A stretch of DNA of 64,000 nucleotides from an uncultured Clostridia bacterium (GCA_947589045.1 CANQBQ010000008.1:1-64000); one strand, 5' to 3'; positions 15,808 through 26,865 are shown, counted from the stretch's first letter. Notes: generated by a model not told the origin, from the letters alone. Numbers and translations: made by a program.

Positions 15808-18800
15808 TTATTCAATGCTGAGAGCCGAGAGCTTATCCGACATCTCGGTGTTTTCCGCGCATGGATAAACCTCAATGTTGCTGTACACCGGCATACCCGT
15901 ACCAGCGGGAATGAGCTTACCGATGATTACATTTTCTTTAAGACCTACCAGCGGATCAACCTTGCCGTGGATAGCCGCGTCTGCGAGGACACGGGTGGTC
16001 TCCTGGAACGAAGCCGCCGACAGGAACGAATCTGTGGCAAGAGCCGCCTTGGTAATTCCGAGCAGAGTGTCTTCATACTTGGCGGGCTTTTTGCCCTCCT
16101 CGACCATCTTGGCGTTGATTTTTTCAAGCTCGTACTTGTCAACAAGCGCGCCTGTGAGCAGATTGGTGTCTCCTGCGTCCTCTATCTTGACCTTGCGCAT
16201 CATCTGACGCACAATTACTTCGATATGCTTGTCGTTTATATCAACACCCTGAAGTCTGTAAACTCTCTGAACCTCGCGGATGAGATAGTCGTGCACTGCC
16301 GAGTATCCCTTTATCGCAAGAATGTCGTGCGGATTTACCGAGCCCTCTGTCAGCTCGTCGCCCGCCTCTATAACGTCGCCCTCGTGAACCTTAATTCTCG
16401 AGCCGAACGGAATGAGGTAGGAGACAGCCTCGCCCGTTTCGTCGTTGGTGATAACGACCTCGCGCTTTTTGCCCTCCGAAATAGACACCCTGCCGCCGAT
16501 TTCGGTGATAATTGCAAGACCCTTAGGCTTTCTCGCCTCAAAAAGCTCCTCAACACGGGGAAGACCCTGTGTAATATCGTCGCCCGCAACGCCGCCGGCG
16601 TGGAAGGTTCTCATCGTAAGCTGTGTACCCGGTTCGCCTATGGACTGCGCCGCGATAATTCCGACCGCCTCGCCCACGTTTACAAGCGCGCCGCTTGCAA
16701 GGTTGTCACCGTAGCACTTAGCGCAAACGCCGAGCTTGGAGTGGCACTTGAGCACGCTTCTTATCTTAACCGCCTTAATGCCCGCGTTTACTATGCGGTC
16801 GGCTATAAGGCTTGTTATAAGCTCTCCCGCCTTAACAAAGACCTCGCCGGTCTCGGGATTTACAATGTCCTCCGCCGCAACTCTGCCGTTTAAGCGGTCA
16901 ACCAGCGGCTCTATCATCTCTTTACCGTCCATAATATCGGTAACTACAATTCCGTCGGTCGTGCCGCAATCGTCCTCGCGGACAATGACCTCCTGCGAAA
17001 CATCAACAAGCCTACGCGTGAGGTAACCGGAGTCCGCCGTTCGGAGCGCGGTATCGGTAAGACCCTTTCTCGCGCCGTGCGTCGAAATAAAGTATTCCAA
17101 AACCGTAAGTCCCTCACGGAAGTTAGCCTTGATAGGAATTTCAATCGTTCGTCCCGAGGTATCCGCCATAAGTCCGCGCATCGCCGCGAGCTGTCTTATC
17201 TGGTTAACGCTGCCTCGAGCGCCGGAGTTCGCCATCATAAATATCGGATTGAGCTCGTCGAGATTCTTCATCAGAGCGTCTGTTACCTTGTTCGACGTTT
17301 CGTTCCAGATATTTATAACGCTGTTGTATCTCTCCTCGTTGGTCAAAAGACCGCGGCGGAAGTTCTTGGTAACGGTTTCGATTTCCTTGTCCGCCTCCTG
17401 GAGATAGATAGCCTTTTCCTTAGGTATTTCCATATCCGCAACGCCGACCGTGATAGCTCCGCGCGTAGAATACTTAAAGCCCATAGCCTTTACGTTGTCC
17501 AAAAGCTCGGCTGTCTTGGTAAGACCGTGTATCTGAATACTCTTGTCTATTATCTTTCCGAGCATCTTTTTGTCAACCTTGAACATAATTTCAAGCTCGA
17601 AAAGGCTCTCGGGAGTGCTTCTGTCCGCAAATCCCAAATCCTGGGGTATCTTTTCGTTGAAGATAAGTCTACCGACCGTCGCGTCGATTACTCTCGACTT
17701 CGTCTCGCCGTCGATTTCCTTTGTGACGCGTACCTTTATAGGCGCGTGCAGACCGACTACGCCGTTGTCATACGCGAGCTGAGCCTCGTCGGGGCTTGAG
17801 AATACCATTCCCGCGCCTTTCTCGTCGTCAATCTGAATTGTCAGATAATAGCTTCCGAGTACCATATCCTGCGTCGGAACGGTAACCGGCTTGCCGTCCT
17901 GCGGCTTAATGAGGTTGTTCGCCGACAGCATAAGAAATCTCGCCTCAGCCTGCGCCTCTGCCGACAGGGGCAGGTGAACCGCCATCTGGTCGCCGTCAAA
18001 GTCGGCGTTAAACGCGGTACAAACCAGCGGATGCAGCTTTAACGCTTTGCCCTCTACCAGCACCGGCTCAAACGCCTGAATACCCAGACGGTGCAGCGTA
18101 GGCGCACGGTTCAAAAGTACGGGGTGATCCGAAATAACGTCCTCCAAAACGTCCCAAACCTCGGGGCGCAGACGTTCAACCATACGCTTCGCTGATTTTA
18201 TATTGTGTGCAAGCCCGTCCGAAACGAGCTTTTTCATAATAAACGGCTTAAAGAGCTCAATAGCCATTTCCTTGGGCAGTCCGCACTGATAAATCTTCAG
18301 CTCGGGTCCTACGACGATAACCGAACGTCCCGAATAATCGACACGCTTACCCAAAAGGTTCTGACGGAAACGTCCCTGCTTACCCTTTAACATATCCGAA
18401 AGGGATTTGAGCGGACGGTTTCCGGGACCCGTTACGGGTCTGCCGCGTCTGCCGTTGTCTATCAGGGCGTCAACCGCCTCCTGAAGCATTCTCTTTTCGT
18501 TTCTTACAATGATTTCGGGCGCGCCGAGATCCAAAAGCCTTTTAAGGCGGTTGTTTCGGTTGATAACACGACGGTAAAGGTCGTTTAAGTCGGACGTCGC
18601 AAAGCGTCCGCCGTCAAGTTGAACCATAGGTCTGATTTCGGGCGGAATGACGGGGATAACCGTCAAAATCATCCACTCGGGACGGTTGTTGGAGCTTTTG
18701 AACGCCTCAACAACCTCAAGGCGGCGAACCGTCCTGACCTTTTTCTGACCCTTTGCGTCCCTTAACTCGTCTTTAAGTTCGTTGTAAAGCTCATCCAAAT

Positions 18801-19344
18801 CTATTTCGCGCAGAAGCTCCAAAATTGCCTCCGCACCCATACCCGCGACAAACTTATCGCCGTATTTCTCATACGCCTCGCGGTACTCGCGCTCCGAAAG
18901 CGTCTGCTTTTTGCTGAGCGAGGTCTTGCCGGGGTCGATAACGACATACTCCGCAAAATAGAGAATTTTCTCCAGCGAACGCGGCGACATATCGAGAATA
19001 AGACCCATTCTGCTCGGTATTCCCTTGAAATACCAGATGTGCGAAACGGGAACCGCAAGCTCGATGTGACCCATTCTTTCGCGCCTTACCTTTGCGCGGG
19101 TGACCTCAACGCCGCAACGGTCGCACACAACGCCCTTGTAGCGCACTCTCTTATACTTTCCGCAGTGACACTCCCAGTCCTTCTGCGGTCCGAATATACG
19201 CTCGCAGAAAAGACCGTCCTTTTCGGGCTTGAGCGTTCTGTAATTTATCGTTTCGGGCTTTTTTACCTCGCCGTGCGACCACTCTCTTATATGCTCGGGC
19301 GACGCAAGTCCTATCTGTATAGCATCAAATTTTTGCTCACTCAT
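15808..19344 (-). CDS. rpoC: RNA polymerase subunit beta'
   Basis: 1178-residue beta' subunit of RNA polymerase, holding the catalytic magnesium. Visible: zinc finger 1 near the N-terminus (CHCGKYKR...CDRCG), the invariant NADFDGDQM loop, the second zinc site (C...[13 protein letters not shown]), the trigger-loop/bridge region ([10 protein letters not shown]...QIRQL) and [16 protein letters not shown]. Length fits Firmicutes beta'. Start ATG 19344 follows AAGGGGTA. It is cotranscribed with rpoB, 69 bp upstream. Downstream there is a convergent kinase gene rather than the usual rpsL-rpsG-fusA string. Confidence 0.98.
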   Translation of the reverse strand: MSEQKFDAIQIGLASPEHIREWSHGEVKKPETINYRTLKPEKDGLFCERIFGPQKDWECHCGKYKRVRYKGVVCDRCGVEVTRAKVRRERMGHIELAVPVSHIWYFKGIPSRMGLILDMSPRSLEKILYFAEYVVIDPGKTSLSKKQTLSEREYREAYEKYGDKFVAGMGAEAILELLREIDLDELYNELKDELRDAKGQKKVRTVRRLEVVEAFKSSNNRPEWMILTVIPVIPPEIRPMVQLDGGRFATSDLNDLYRRVINRNNRLKRLLDLGAPEIIVRNEKRMLQEAVDALIDNGRRGRPVTGPGNRPLKSLSDMLKGKQGRFRQNLLGKRVDYSGRSVIVVGPELKIYQCGLPKEMAIELFKPFIMKKLVSDGLAHNIKSAKRMVERLRPEVWDVLEDVISDHPVLLNRAPTLHRLGIQAFEPVLVEGKALKLHPLVCTAFNADFDGDQMAVHLPLSAEAQAEARFLMLSANNLIKPQDGKPVTVPTQDMVLGSYYLTIQIDDEKGAGMVFSSPDEAQLAYDNGVVGLHAPIKVRVTKEIDGETKSRVIDATVGRLIFNEKIPQDLGFADRSTPESLFELEIMFKVDKKMLGKIIDKSIQIHGLTKTAELLDNVKAMGFKYSTRGAITVGVADMEIPKEKAIYLQEADKEIETVTKNFRRGLLTNEERYNSVINIWNETSNKVTDALMKNLDELNPIFMMANSGARGSVNQIRQLAAMRGLMADTSGRTIEIPIKANFREGLTVLEYFISTHGARKGLTDTALRTADSGYLTRRLVDVSQEVIVREDDCGTTDGIVVTDIMDGKEMIEPLVDRLNGRVAAEDIVNPETGEVFVKAGELITSLIADRIVNAGIKAVKIRSVLKCHSKLGVCAKCYGDNLASGALVNVGEAVGIIAAQSIGEPGTQLTMRTFHAGGVAGDDITQGLPRVEELFEARKPKGLAIITEIGGRVSISEGKKREVVITNDETGEAVSYLIPFGSRIKVHEGDVIEAGDELTEGSVNPHDILAIKGYSAVHDYLIREVQRVYRLQGVDINDKHIEVIVRQMMRKVKIEDAGDTNLLTGALVDKYELEKINAKMVEEGKKPAKYEDTLLGITKAALATDSFLSAASFQETTRVLADAAIHGKVDPLVGLKENVIIGKLIPAGTGMPVYSNIEVYPCAENTEMSDKLSALSIE

Positions 19345-19413
19345 GATATACCCCTTATCTCCTAATTCAGGAATTAAATTTTCACCTAAAAGTCAAAATT
19401 ATCGGCTTTTCTC

Positions 19414-22400
19414 CTAAAAGTCAAAATCATCGTCAAAGTCGTCGTCAAATTCGTCGTCCACCATCTGTTCGAGCGACTCCTCCTCGATTTCGTCCTTTAT
19501 TTCAAGGTCAAAATCGTCCGAATCAAATCCGCTGTCGCCTTCAAACTCGCCGTCGTCCGCCTCATCATCGTCGTCCTCTTCGTCAAAGCCGCTGTCCTCG
19601 TCACCGTCGACATTTACGTGAACCTGCTCATCGTACTCGTCCTCGTCGTCGCACTCCTTGAGAATTATCTCGTTGCCGTTCTCGTCAAGCACCTTAACAT
19701 CGAGCGCAAGACTCTGAAGCTCCTTGACAAGAACCTTGAACGACTCGGGAACGCCGGGCGTCGGAATGTTGTCGCCCTTTACGATGGACTCGTAGGTCTT
19801 GACACGTCCCACAACATCATCCGACTTGACCGTCAGGATTTCCTGGAGGGTGTAAGCCGCGCCGTAAGCCTCGAGTGCCCAAACTTCCATTTCTCCGAAA
19901 CGCTGTCCGCCGAACTGCGCCTTACCGCCGAGCGGCTGCTGCGTTACGAGGGAGTACGGACCCGTGCTTCTCGCGTGTATCTTATCATCAACGAGGTGGG
20001 CAAGCTTCAACATATGCATATAGCCCACCGTAACGGGGTTGTCAAACGGGTCGCCGGTTCGTCCGTCGTACAGCACCGTCTTACCCGAAGGACTGTATCC
20101 CGCCGCCTCGAGAGCTTCCATTATATCCTCCTCGCTCGCGCCGTCGAATACCGGCGTCGCGACCTTCCAGCCGAGAGCCTTGGCGGCATAGCCGAGGTGA
20201 ACCTCAAGCACCTGTCCGATGTTCATACGCGAAGGAACGCCGAGCGGGTTGAGAACTATCTGGAGCGGCGTTCCGTCGGGCAGGAACGGCATATCCTCCT
20301 CGGGAAGTATGCGCGAAATTACGCCCTTGTTTCCGTGACGTCCCGCCATCTTATCGCCGACCGAGATTTTTCTCTTTTGAGCGATATAGCATCTTACCAC
20401 CTGATTTACTCCGGGCGGAAGCTCGTCGCCGTTTTCACGGGTGAACACCTTAACGTCAACTATAATTCCGTACTCGCCGTGCGGTACTCGGAGCGAGGTA
20501 TCTCTAACCTCGCGCGCCTTCTCGCCGAAGATTGCACGGAGCAGTCTTTCCTCTGCCGAAAGCTCGGTTTCGCCCTTGGGAGTGACCTTTCCGACGAGAA
20601 TATCTCCCGCCTGAACCTCCGCGCCTATGCGGATAATTCCGCGCGAGTCGAGATCGCGGAGCGCGTCCTCGCCGACGTTCGGAATGTCGCGCGTTATCTC
20701 CTCCGCGCCGAGCTTTGTATCTCTTGCCTCGGACTCGTACTCCTCAATGTGTATCGAGGTGAACACGTCCTCCTTGACAAGTCTTTCGTTTATCAAAATA
20801 GCGTCCTCGTAGTTATAGCCTTCCCAGGTCATAAAGCCTATCAGAATATTTCGTCCGAGTCCTATCTCGCCGTGGTCTGTCGAGGGACCGTCGGCTATGA
20901 TGTCCTCCGCTTCAACTCTGTCGCCCTGAGATACGATAGGTCTTTGATTTATACAGGTTCCCTGGTTGGAACGCTTAAACTTGGTCAATCGGTAGGTGTC
21001 AAGCTCGCCGTTGTCGTTTCTTATGCGAATTCTGTCCGCATCCACGCTCTCGACAACGCCGCCCTGCTTTGCAAGCACGCACACGCCGGAGTCCTTTGCA
21101 ACCTTATACTCCATTCCGGTTCCGATTATCGGAGCCTGCGGAACGAGCAGCGGTACAGCCTGACGCTGCATATTGGAGCCCATCAGCGCACGGTTCGCGT
21201 CGTCGTTCTCAAGGAAGGGTATCATCGCTGTCGCGACAGATACGACCTGCTTCGGAGATACGTCCATATAATCGACGCGTTTGGGCGAAACTTCAAGGAA
21301 TTCGTCCTTATATCTTGTGACTATCTTCTTATTTATAAAGTTACCGTCCGCGTCAAGCGGCTCGTTCGCCTGAGCTACATAGTAGCCCTCCTCGGTGTCC
21401 GCCGTCATATATTCAACGTCGTCGGTAACGCGTCCGTTTTCCTTGTCAACCTTGCGGTACGGCGTTTCGATAAAGCCGTACTCGTTTACCTTTGCGTACG
21501 CGCTGAGCGAGTTGATAAGACCGATGTTCGGACCTTCGGGCGTCTCTATCGGGCACATACGTCCGTAGTGCGAATGGTGAACGTCGCGCACCTCGAAGCC
21601 CGCTCTCTCTCTCGAAAGACCGCCGGGACCGAGCGCGGAGAGACGTCTTTTATGAGTAAGCTCTCCGAGCGGATTTATCTGGTCCATAAACTGCGAAAGC
21701 TGTGACGAACCGAAAAATTCCTTGACCGCAGAGGTCACGGGTCTTATATTTATAAGCGTCTGGGGAGTTATAACGTCGAGGTCCTGAATGGTCATTCTCT
21801 CGCGTACCACTCTCTCCATTCTCGCCATACCTATTCTGAACTGGTTTTGCAAAAGCTCGCCCACGCTGCGGATACGACGGTTGCCGAGATGGTCGATGTC
21901 GTCGGTATCGCCCACGCCGTGAGCCAGATTGCATACATAAGATATGGATGCGAATATATCGTCAATCAAAATGTGACGCGGAATAAGCTCGTCGCGTCTC
22001 ATACGGAGTTCTTCCTTAAACTCGTCGCTGTTTAAATCGTCGTACTTCGCCATAATTTCTTTAAGCACCGAAAGGCTGACCTTTTCGTTTATGCCGTACT
22101 CAAGAGCGTCAAAGTCAACATAGTTGGCAATATCGACCATACCGTTGGATATTACCTTGGTTGTCTTGCCGTCCTCGGTCTCAAGAAGTACGACGTTTAC
22201 GGCAGCCGCCTCGACAGCCTCCGCGAGCGACGGCGTAATAACCGCACCCTTTTCGACGATAAGCTCGCCGTCCTCCGAGATTATGTCCTCCGCCGCAACG
22301 TGGTTCTTAATTCTCGCCGAAATCGCGAGCTTTTTGTTGAACTTATATCTTCCGACTCTTGCCAGGTCGTACCTCTTGGGGTCAAAGAACAGAGAGGTCA

Positions 22401-23166
22401 AGAGCGACTGCGCACTCTTTTCCGACGGCGGTTCGCCCGGACGAAGCCTCTTATAGACCTCGATAAGACCCTCGTCAACGCTCTTTGCCGTGTCTTTTTC
22501 AATCGTGGCAACAAGCCTTTCGTCTTCGCCGAAAAGCTCCAAAATCTCCGCGTCGGTGCCGACGCCGAGTGCTCTTATTAAAACTGTGACCGGTATTTTG
22601 CGCGTCCTGTCAATTCGGACGCTGAAAATATCGTTGCTGTCGGTTTCGTACTCAAGCCACGCGCCTCGGTTGGGGATAACCTGCGACGCAAACAGCTTTT
22701 TGCCGAGCTTGTCAAACGAATCGGTGTAGTAAACGCTTGGCGCACGAACAAGCTGAGAAACGATAACGCGTTCCGCGCCGTTTATGACAAACGTACCCGA
22801 AGGGGTCATAAGCGGAAAATCTCCCATAAAAATCTCCTGCTCTTTGACCTCGCCCGTCTCCTTGTTGATAAGACGAACTTTTATTCTGAGAGGCGCCGCG
22901 TATGTAGCATCTCTTTCCTTACATTCCGCGATGTCGTATTTCGGTGTCATATCCAGGCGATAATCAATAAATTCGAGAATAAGGTTTCCGCTGTAATCCG
23001 TAATAGGAGAAACATCGTGAAAGACCTCCTTGAGGTCCTCCTTCAAAAACCTTTCGTATGAGTTTTTCTGAACCTCGATAAGGTTTGGCATTTCAAGAAC
23101 TTCTTTGATTTTGCCGTAGCTCATACGCTCGTTCTTCCCCAACTGTACCTTGTGCGGCATTGCCAT
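19414..23166 (-). CDS. rpoB: RNA polymerase subunit beta
   Basis: 1250-residue beta subunit. ATG 23166 is preferred: AAGAGGTG lies 9 bases upstream, while the frame extends to a GTG at 23178 that is part of that site. The rifampicin region is intact ([20 protein letters not shown]); Ile stands at the position of E. coli Asn518, where other bacteria often have Asn or Thr. The last 80 or so residues form a very acidic Asp/Glu-rich tail with few basic residues, beyond the normal beta end. No rplJ/rplL lies upstream, where Firmicutes normally carry rplK-A-J-L; the neighbour is the tmRNA gene. Confidence 0.98.
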   Translation of the reverse strand: MAMPHKVQLGKNERMSYGKIKEVLEMPNLIEVQKNSYERFLKEDLKEVFHDVSPITDYSGNLILEFIDYRLDMTPKYDIAECKERDATYAAPLRIKVRLINKETGEVKEQEIFMGDFPLMTPSGTFVINGAERVIVSQLVRAPSVYYTDSFDKLGKKLFASQVIPNRGAWLEYETDSNDIFSVRIDRTRKIPVTVLIRALGVGTDAEILELFGEDERLVATIEKDTAKSVDEGLIEVYKRLRPGEPPSEKSAQSLLTSLFFDPKRYDLARVGRYKFNKKLAISARIKNHVAAEDIISEDGELIVEKGAVITPSLAEAVEAAAVNVVLLETEDGKTTKVISNGMVDIANYVDFDALEYGINEKVSLSVLKEIMAKYDDLNSDEFKEELRMRRDELIPRHILIDDIFASISYVCNLAHGVGDTDDIDHLGNRRIRSVGELLQNQFRIGMARMERVVRERMTIQDLDVITPQTLINIRPVTSAVKEFFGSSQLSQFMDQINPLGELTHKRRLSALGPGGLSRERAGFEVRDVHHSHYGRMCPIETPEGPNIGLINSLSAYAKVNEYGFIETPYRKVDKENGRVTDDVEYMTADTEEGYYVAQANEPLDADGNFINKKIVTRYKDEFLEVSPKRVDYMDVSPKQVVSVATAMIPFLENDDANRALMGSNMQRQAVPLLVPQAPIIGTGMEYKVAKDSGVCVLAKQGGVVESVDADRIRIRNDNGELDTYRLTKFKRSNQGTCINQRPIVSQGDRVEAEDIIADGPSTDHGEIGLGRNILIGFMTWEGYNYEDAILINERLVKEDVFTSIHIEEYESEARDTKLGAEEITRDIPNVGEDALRDLDSRGIIRIGAEVQAGDILVGKVTPKGETELSAEERLLRAIFGEKAREVRDTSLRVPHGEYGIIVDVKVFTRENGDELPPGVNQVVRCYIAQKRKISVGDKMAGRHGNKGVISRILPEEDMPFLPDGTPLQIVLNPLGVPSRMNIGQVLEVHLGYAAKALGWKVATPVFDGASEEDIMEALEAAGYSPSGKTVLYDGRTGDPFDNPVTVGYMHMLKLAHLVDDKIHARSTGPYSLVTQQPLGGKAQFGGQRFGEMEVWALEAYGAAYTLQEILTVKSDDVVGRVKTYESIVKGDNIPTPGVPESFKVLVKELQSLALDVKVLDENGNEIILKECDDEDEYDEQVHVNVDGDEDSGFDEEDDDDEADDGEFEGDSGFDSDDFDLEIKDEIEEESLEQMVDDEFDDDFDDDFDF

Positions 23167-23340
23167 AAAAAACATCACCTCTTATTTTTTTTGACGCTTG
23201 ACATACCTTAGCATTGTATTTTTAATAAATAAAGCAATAAAAATCTGTCAAACAGTGCCGCATATTCTGCGTTGCTCCGCGGTTTTTAGGTATTTCCAAA
23301 ACCCCGCGCAGGCATACTTCCGCATACTATGCAGACTATT

Positions 23341-23369
23341 ATTATAGCACGCATATATTGGCTTGTCAA
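23341..23369 (-). promoter_or_regulatory. rpoBC promoter
   Basis: Minus strand TTGACA (23364-23369), 17 bases, TATAAT (23341-23346). The start would fall near 23334, giving a leader of about 165 nt with small hairpins before rpoB. Confidence 0.8.
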
Positions 23370-23449
23370 GCATTTTTATGTAAATTTTCCGGAATTTTTT
23401 TGCACTGCCGTGCGGTGGTATGTAATTTACTTAATTGTATTGTACGGGA

Positions 23450-23738
23450 CAGCGCCTCGACGTCCCGAGAACGGGCGAACCTTGTTCGCCCGCAACGCCC
23501 GCACTCCGCGCGGGCGGAGGTATTTACTTTTCTTACGTAAGTGCGTCCACAGGCGGGACGTCGAGGGCGCCGTCCCGTACAACCAACCAAAACAAAGAAT
23601 TAACCGACAAAAATCCGAAGATTTTTGTCGGAGAGGAGCGACCGCCCGCAAGCGCGCCTTTGCCCGAGCAGGGCAAAGCAAGCAAAAAGGGCGAGCCGCG
23701 ACGACGCGGGCGCAGACTTTCTTTTTGAAAAAAAGGAA
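23450..23738. repeat. GC-rich intergenic repeats upstream of rpoB
   Basis: No gene seen. The stretch carries two opposed copies of a 'GACGTCGAGGGCGCCGTCCCGTACAA'-like motif (about 23445-23470 and 23555-23582; only its core is shared), a GGGCGAAC/GTTCGCCC hairpin and a CCGACAAAAATCC hairpin (23605-23632). The same modules occur at 4.8-4.9 kb. The word TTTTTTGCACTGCCGTGCGG just before it (about 23395-23414) recurs near 56583-56602. Confidence 0.65.
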
Positions 23739-23760
23739 GTCGGAGCAAGCGATGCTTGCT
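23706..23760. repeat. 55-bp repeat identical to 5187-5241
   Basis: Second copy of the 55-bp sequence. Its right end overlaps the tmRNA terminator, so this is likely the source copy and 5187-5241 the derived one. Confidence 0.85.
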
Positions 23761-23765
23761 CCGAC
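23728..23765 (-). terminator. tmRNA terminator
   Basis: A 12-bp stem (GTCGGAGCAAGC with GCTTGCTCCGAC, 23739-23765) begins one base after the tmRNA CCA; the minus strand continues TTCCTTTTTTT. Confidence 0.85.
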
Positions 23766-23766
23766 G

Positions 23767-24115
23767 TGGTGGAGGTGAGGAGAATTGAACTCCTGTCCGA
23801 AAACCTATCCGCCAAAGGTACTACGAGCGTAGTCTGTGGTCAACATTCCCTCGCCGAAAAGTCCGCAGACAAACTTTTCGGCTCGGTAGCTTCATAAATT
23901 CATGCCGCCGTCAAAGCTTTCGGCGTTCACGTTCACCGCTAATGTTGATGCCCTGCCGCCAATCGCGGTAATCGGCGGCGGACAGCGCCTATTTAATTAG
24001 GCAGCGTAAGCTAAATTTTCGTTAGCGTTTAATTTTAGTTTGGATTTTTTAACGCAGTTTCCGCTGCGGCTCGCACCTCGGACTTCCCTGTCCCCGTCGA
24101 AACCATTGCACCCCC
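23767..24115 (-). ncRNA. ssrA: tmRNA (trans-translation RNA)
   Basis: A 349-nt RNA that frees stalled ribosomes and tags the nascent chain. The 5' end GGGGGTGCAATGGTTTCGAC and the 3' end GAGTTCAATTCTCCTCACCT plus CCACCA form the tRNA-like domain, with acceptor GGGGGTG pairing CACCTCC. The tag reading frame (minus strand 24026 down to 23997) is GCT AAC GAA AAT TTA GCT TAC GCT GCC TAA, giving ANENLAYAA. smpB lies upstream on the same strand, the usual partner. Confidence 0.95.
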
Positions 24116-24117
24116 CT

Positions 24118-24189
24118 ATCGTCGCAAGTTTCCCTTTATGCTCCGCCGCCCGCAAGCGGGCGTCTGCGCTTTTACGGAAAACTTGCTCC
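24118..24189 (-). repeat. Dispersed repeat, type A copy 2
   Basis: Inverted copy of 4889-4961 with the same flanks and a different, GC-rich hairpin core. Its end lies two bases from the tmRNA 5' end, so it occupies the place where the ssrA promoter would be; I see no clear -35/-10 pair there. Confidence 0.75.
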
Positions 24190-24553
24190 TCTTTCGCAAA
24201 AAGTCACGCTCGGCTCGCCTGCTCGGTTGTAAACGCCCTCGCGACGGCTCACTGTCGCTAACAACTTTTTGCGATTTATGCGGCTTCGCCGCGTGTTTTG
24301 TTTTTTTTGCCCGTTCGTGGACGCTCTCATACGAAAACTTAAACAGAAGCAGTAAAATTAGGCTTCAACGTAAAATGCTTTGGGTTTTTGCCGCGTGTTT
24401 TAGGCAACAGCCTTACACGCGGCGGGGTTTTTAGGGGCATAGCCCCTAAATGCTTCTTTTGGTACTTTTCTTAACATTAAGAAAAGTATGTAACCGCCCG
24501 CGCGAAGCGCGGAAAATATTTAAAAATGTAACCTTCGCGCGAAGCACGGGAAA
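24190..24553. other. Hairpin-rich intergenic region between ssrA and smpB
   Basis: No gene is supported. It contains GCAAAAAGT...ACTTTTTGC pairing across about 24196-24273, a GCGGC/GCCGC hairpin, TTAGGGGCATAGCCCCTAA (about 24431-24449), a TACTTTTCTTAA/TTAAGAAAAGTA hairpin (about 24463-24489) and a CGCGCGAAGCGCG hairpin. Some may terminate smpB on the minus strand. Confidence 0.5.
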
Positions 24554-25021
24554 TCAATATCGTTCTTTCATTGCTCTCTCGATATTTCTCTTTGCGTCGC
24601 GCTCCGCGATTGCCGCGCGCTTATCATAATTTTTTTTACCCTTGCAAAGTCCCAGCTTCACCTTGACGTATGAGCCGCTCAGGTACACCTCGAGCGGTAT
24701 TATGGAGTAACCATCCTGCGCCGAAAGACCTATCAGCTTGTTTATCTCCCTGCGGTGAAGAAGCAGCCGTCTCTGTCTGAGCGGGTCGCGGTTAAAAATA
24801 TTGCCCTGCTCATACGGGCTGATATGCATACCTATCAAAATTGCCTCGCCCGTCTTGACCGAAACATAGCTGTCCTTGAGATTGAGCATAGACTTCCGAA
24901 CCGATTTGACCTCTGTCCCGTACAGCTCTATGCCCGCCTCGTATTCCTCTTCGACAAAATAATCGTGATACGCTTTTTTGTTTCTTGCCAAACTTCTAAG
25001 CGTTTTCTTTTGCTCCGCCAA
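24554..25021 (-). CDS. smpB: SsrA-binding protein
   Basis: 155-residue tmRNA-binding protein that delivers tmRNA to stalled ribosomes. Family blocks: ARNKKAYHDYF at the N-terminus, GIELYGTEVKSVR, the LLHRREI loop and the C-terminal tail GLCKGKKNYDKR with the basic end that mimics mRNA. The start is a TTG at 25021 with AAGGAG (overlapping the murC stop) upstream; no ATG or GTG fits better. It lies 13 bp after murC and upstream of ssrA, so murC-smpB is probably one unit. Confidence 0.97.
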   Translation of the reverse strand: MAEQKKTLRSLARNKKAYHDYFVEEEYEAGIELYGTEVKSVRKSMLNLKDSYVSVKTGEAILIGMHISPYEQGNIFNRDPLRQRRLLLHRREINKLIGLSAQDGYSIIPLEVYLSGSYVKVKLGLCKGKKNYDKRAAIAERDAKRNIERAMKERY

Positions 25022-25034
25022 AGCGCGTCACTCC

Positions 25035-26408
25035 TTACTTCACAAGCGCGTATCCTACCTTAAATATATCTCCCGCGCCCATAGTCAGCACGAGGTCTCC
25101 CTCCTGCGCCATATTTTTAACGTAACGCTCTATCGCGCCGAAGTCGTTCATATAAACGCTTCCTTTAATAAGCGCGGCGAGGTCGCACGAGTGTACCGTG
25201 CCGTCGTACTTCTCTCTCGCGGGGTATATATCCGCAATAATTATCCTGTCGGCAATCTTAAGAGCGTCCGCAAAATCGTCCAAAAACGCAACGGTGCGGC
25301 TGTAAGTATGGGGCTGGAACACGCAGAAAACGCGTTTGTAGCCGGCGTTTTTCGCGGCTTCGAGCGTCTTTTTTATCTCGGTCGGGTGATGGGCGTAATC
25401 GTCCACCACGTCAACCCCGTTAAAGCTGCCGATGTGCTCGTAGCGGCGTTTTGCGCCGCCGAACAGCTCCAGACCCCGCTTTATCGCGTCCGCTCCGATT
25501 CCGAGCTTGAGCGCGGCGGCGGTCGAAGCAAGCGCGTTGCATATATTGTGTTCGCCGACCACACCTAGCGAAACGCTCAAAATTTTATCGTTTCCGCCGT
25601 ATATGTCAAACGAAGGACAGCCGTCCTTATTATATTTGATATTCTTCGCGGTAAAGTCCGCATCGTCGCTGTTTAAGCCGTAAGTTACATAGTTTGCCTC
25701 TACGTTTTCCATCACCGTACGCACATTTTTATCATCTTTATATACAATAATGAAACCTTTTTTAGAATTTAGGCTTGCAAATTTTTCAAAAGATGATATA
25801 ATATGATATATATCACTAAAATAATCGGGATGGTCCTCCTCTATATTGGTAATGATTGACAAAAACGGTTTGAAGTGTAAAAAACTCTCAACGTATTCGC
25901 ATGCCTCACATATGAGAAGGTCATTTTTTCCTATTTTATAGTTTCCGCCAATTTGAGACAGCTCACCGCCGACCAAAACGGTCGGGTCGGTTCCCGCCTC
26001 AAGAGCTATCAGAGCCAGCATTGACGAGGTCGTGGTTTTGCCGTGCGTTCCCGCTATGGCAACGGGACGGTCAAACATCGTCATTATCTGCCCGAGAAGC
26101 TCGGCGCGCTCCATTGTCGGAATACCCAGCTCTCTCGCCCTCACAAGCTCGGGGTTATCCTGCTTGATTGCGGCGGTGTAGCACACTAAATCGGGCGACT
26201 GGATGTTGTCCTCCGAATGAACGTGAAAAATCTTAACGCCCTCCGCGCTCAGCTTTTCGATTATCGGAGTGTTATTCATATCCGAACCCGAAACGCTGAA
26301 GCCGAGATACAATAAAATATGCGCGATGGCGCTCATACTGATACCGCCTATCCCCACCATATGTATCTTTGATCCGCGCGGAAGCCTTGAAACTAAAAAG
26401 TCAGCCAT
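25035..26408 (-). CDS. murC: UDP-N-acetylmuramate-L-alanine ligase
   Basis: Adds L-alanine to UDP-MurNAc with ATP in peptidoglycan synthesis; cytoplasmic. Motifs: GIGGISMSAIA (UDP-substrate), IAGTHGKTTTSSML (ATP loop), NIEEDHPDYF, and DYAHHPTEI with FQPHTYSR in the last domain. About 457 residues, normal for the family. An in-frame ATG at 26414 exists, but AGGAGAG sits right against it and six bases before ATG 26408, which is therefore preferred. It is followed at once by smpB. Confidence 0.97.
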   Translation of the reverse strand: MADFLVSRLPRGSKIHMVGIGGISMSAIAHILLYLGFSVSGSDMNNTPIIEKLSAEGVKIFHVHSEDNIQSPDLVCYTAAIKQDNPELVRARELGIPTMERAELLGQIMTMFDRPVAIAGTHGKTTTSSMLALIALEAGTDPTVLVGGELSQIGGNYKIGKNDLLICEACEYVESFLHFKPFLSIITNIEEDHPDYFSDIYHIISSFEKFASLNSKKGFIIVYKDDKNVRTVMENVEANYVTYGLNSDDADFTAKNIKYNKDGCPSFDIYGGNDKILSVSLGVVGEHNICNALASTAAALKLGIGADAIKRGLELFGGAKRRYEHIGSFNGVDVVDDYAHHPTEIKKTLEAAKNAGYKRVFCVFQPHTYSRTVAFLDDFADALKIADRIIIADIYPAREKYDGTVHSCDLAALIKGSVYMNDFGAIERYVKNMAQEGDLVLTMGAGDIFKVGYALVK

Positions 26409-26433
26409 TGTCATCTCTCCTTGTACCTGTATC

Positions 26434-26468
26434 AGTATAATATATTTTTATTGAAATTTCAATAAAAA
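26434..26468 (-). promoter_or_regulatory. murC promoter overlapping a 24-bp perfect palindrome
   Basis: Minus strand TTGAAA (26457-26462), 17 bases, TATACT (26434-26439). A perfect 24-bp palindrome (26445-26468; core TTGAAATTTCAA) covers the -35 and lies between the divergent murC and spoVG genes. Confidence 0.6.
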
Positions 26469-26530
26469 AATAAATAAAAATTTTATTTAAAACAGATGTA
26501 AATCTGTGCATAAAAAGGTGGTGCAATCTA

Positions 26531-26806
26531 ATGGAAATTACCGACATCAAGGTGCGAAAAATCAATTCGGAAGGCAGAATGAAAGCGGTTATCTCCGTTA
26601 CATTCGACAACGCTTTCGTCGTGCATGACATTAAAGTAATTGACGGTCAAGAAAAGCTCTTCGTGGCAATGCCCAGCCGGAAAACTCCCGAAGGTGAGTT
26701 CAGGGATATTGCTCATCCAATCAATTCCGATATGAGGAATCAGCTTGAGCAAAAAATTCTTGAACAGTATGAAAATACACTTTCGGAAGGACTCGAGGAG
26801 GCTTAA
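26531..26806 (+). CDS. spoVG: Septation/sporulation regulator SpoVG
   Basis: 91-residue site-specific nucleic-acid-binding protein involved in septation and sporulation. Nearly the whole sequence matches the family: [71 protein letters not shown] 26531 follows AAAGGTGGTG. It stands alone, divergent from murC. A sigma-H-type promoter is expected in this family, but I could not place one with confidence. Confidence 0.97.
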   Translation: MEITDIKVRKINSEGRMKAVISVTFDNAFVVHDIKVIDGQEKLFVAMPSRKTPEGEFRDIAHPINSDMRNQLEQKILEQYENTLSEGLEEA

Positions 26807-26820
26807 CAAAGCCTGCAAGA

Positions 26821-26856
26821 AACAAGGACGCATATATTGCGCCCTTGTTTTCTTTT
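26821..26856 (+). terminator. spoVG terminator
   Basis: Stem AACAAGG-CGCA with TGCGCCCTTGTT followed by TTTCTTTTT; also able to act for the convergent M23 gene. Confidence 0.7.
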
Positions 26857-26865
26857 TAAAAGCCT

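Noticed and set aside
15802-16893. Long open frame antisense to rpoC (363 codons)
   Set aside because: Shadow of rpoC; composition is Arg/Leu/Val-rich as expected for antisense frames of GC-rich genes.
19618-21705. Long open frame antisense to rpoB (695 codons)
   Set aside because: It mirrors rpoB codon bias on the other strand, with no ribosome binding site and no recognisable domains.
23329-23900. Frames of 60-150 codons around the rpoB upstream repeats and tmRNA
   Set aside because: They cross the tmRNA gene and the GC-rich repeats, and resemble frames at 4.8-5.5 kb only because the DNA repeats are shared.
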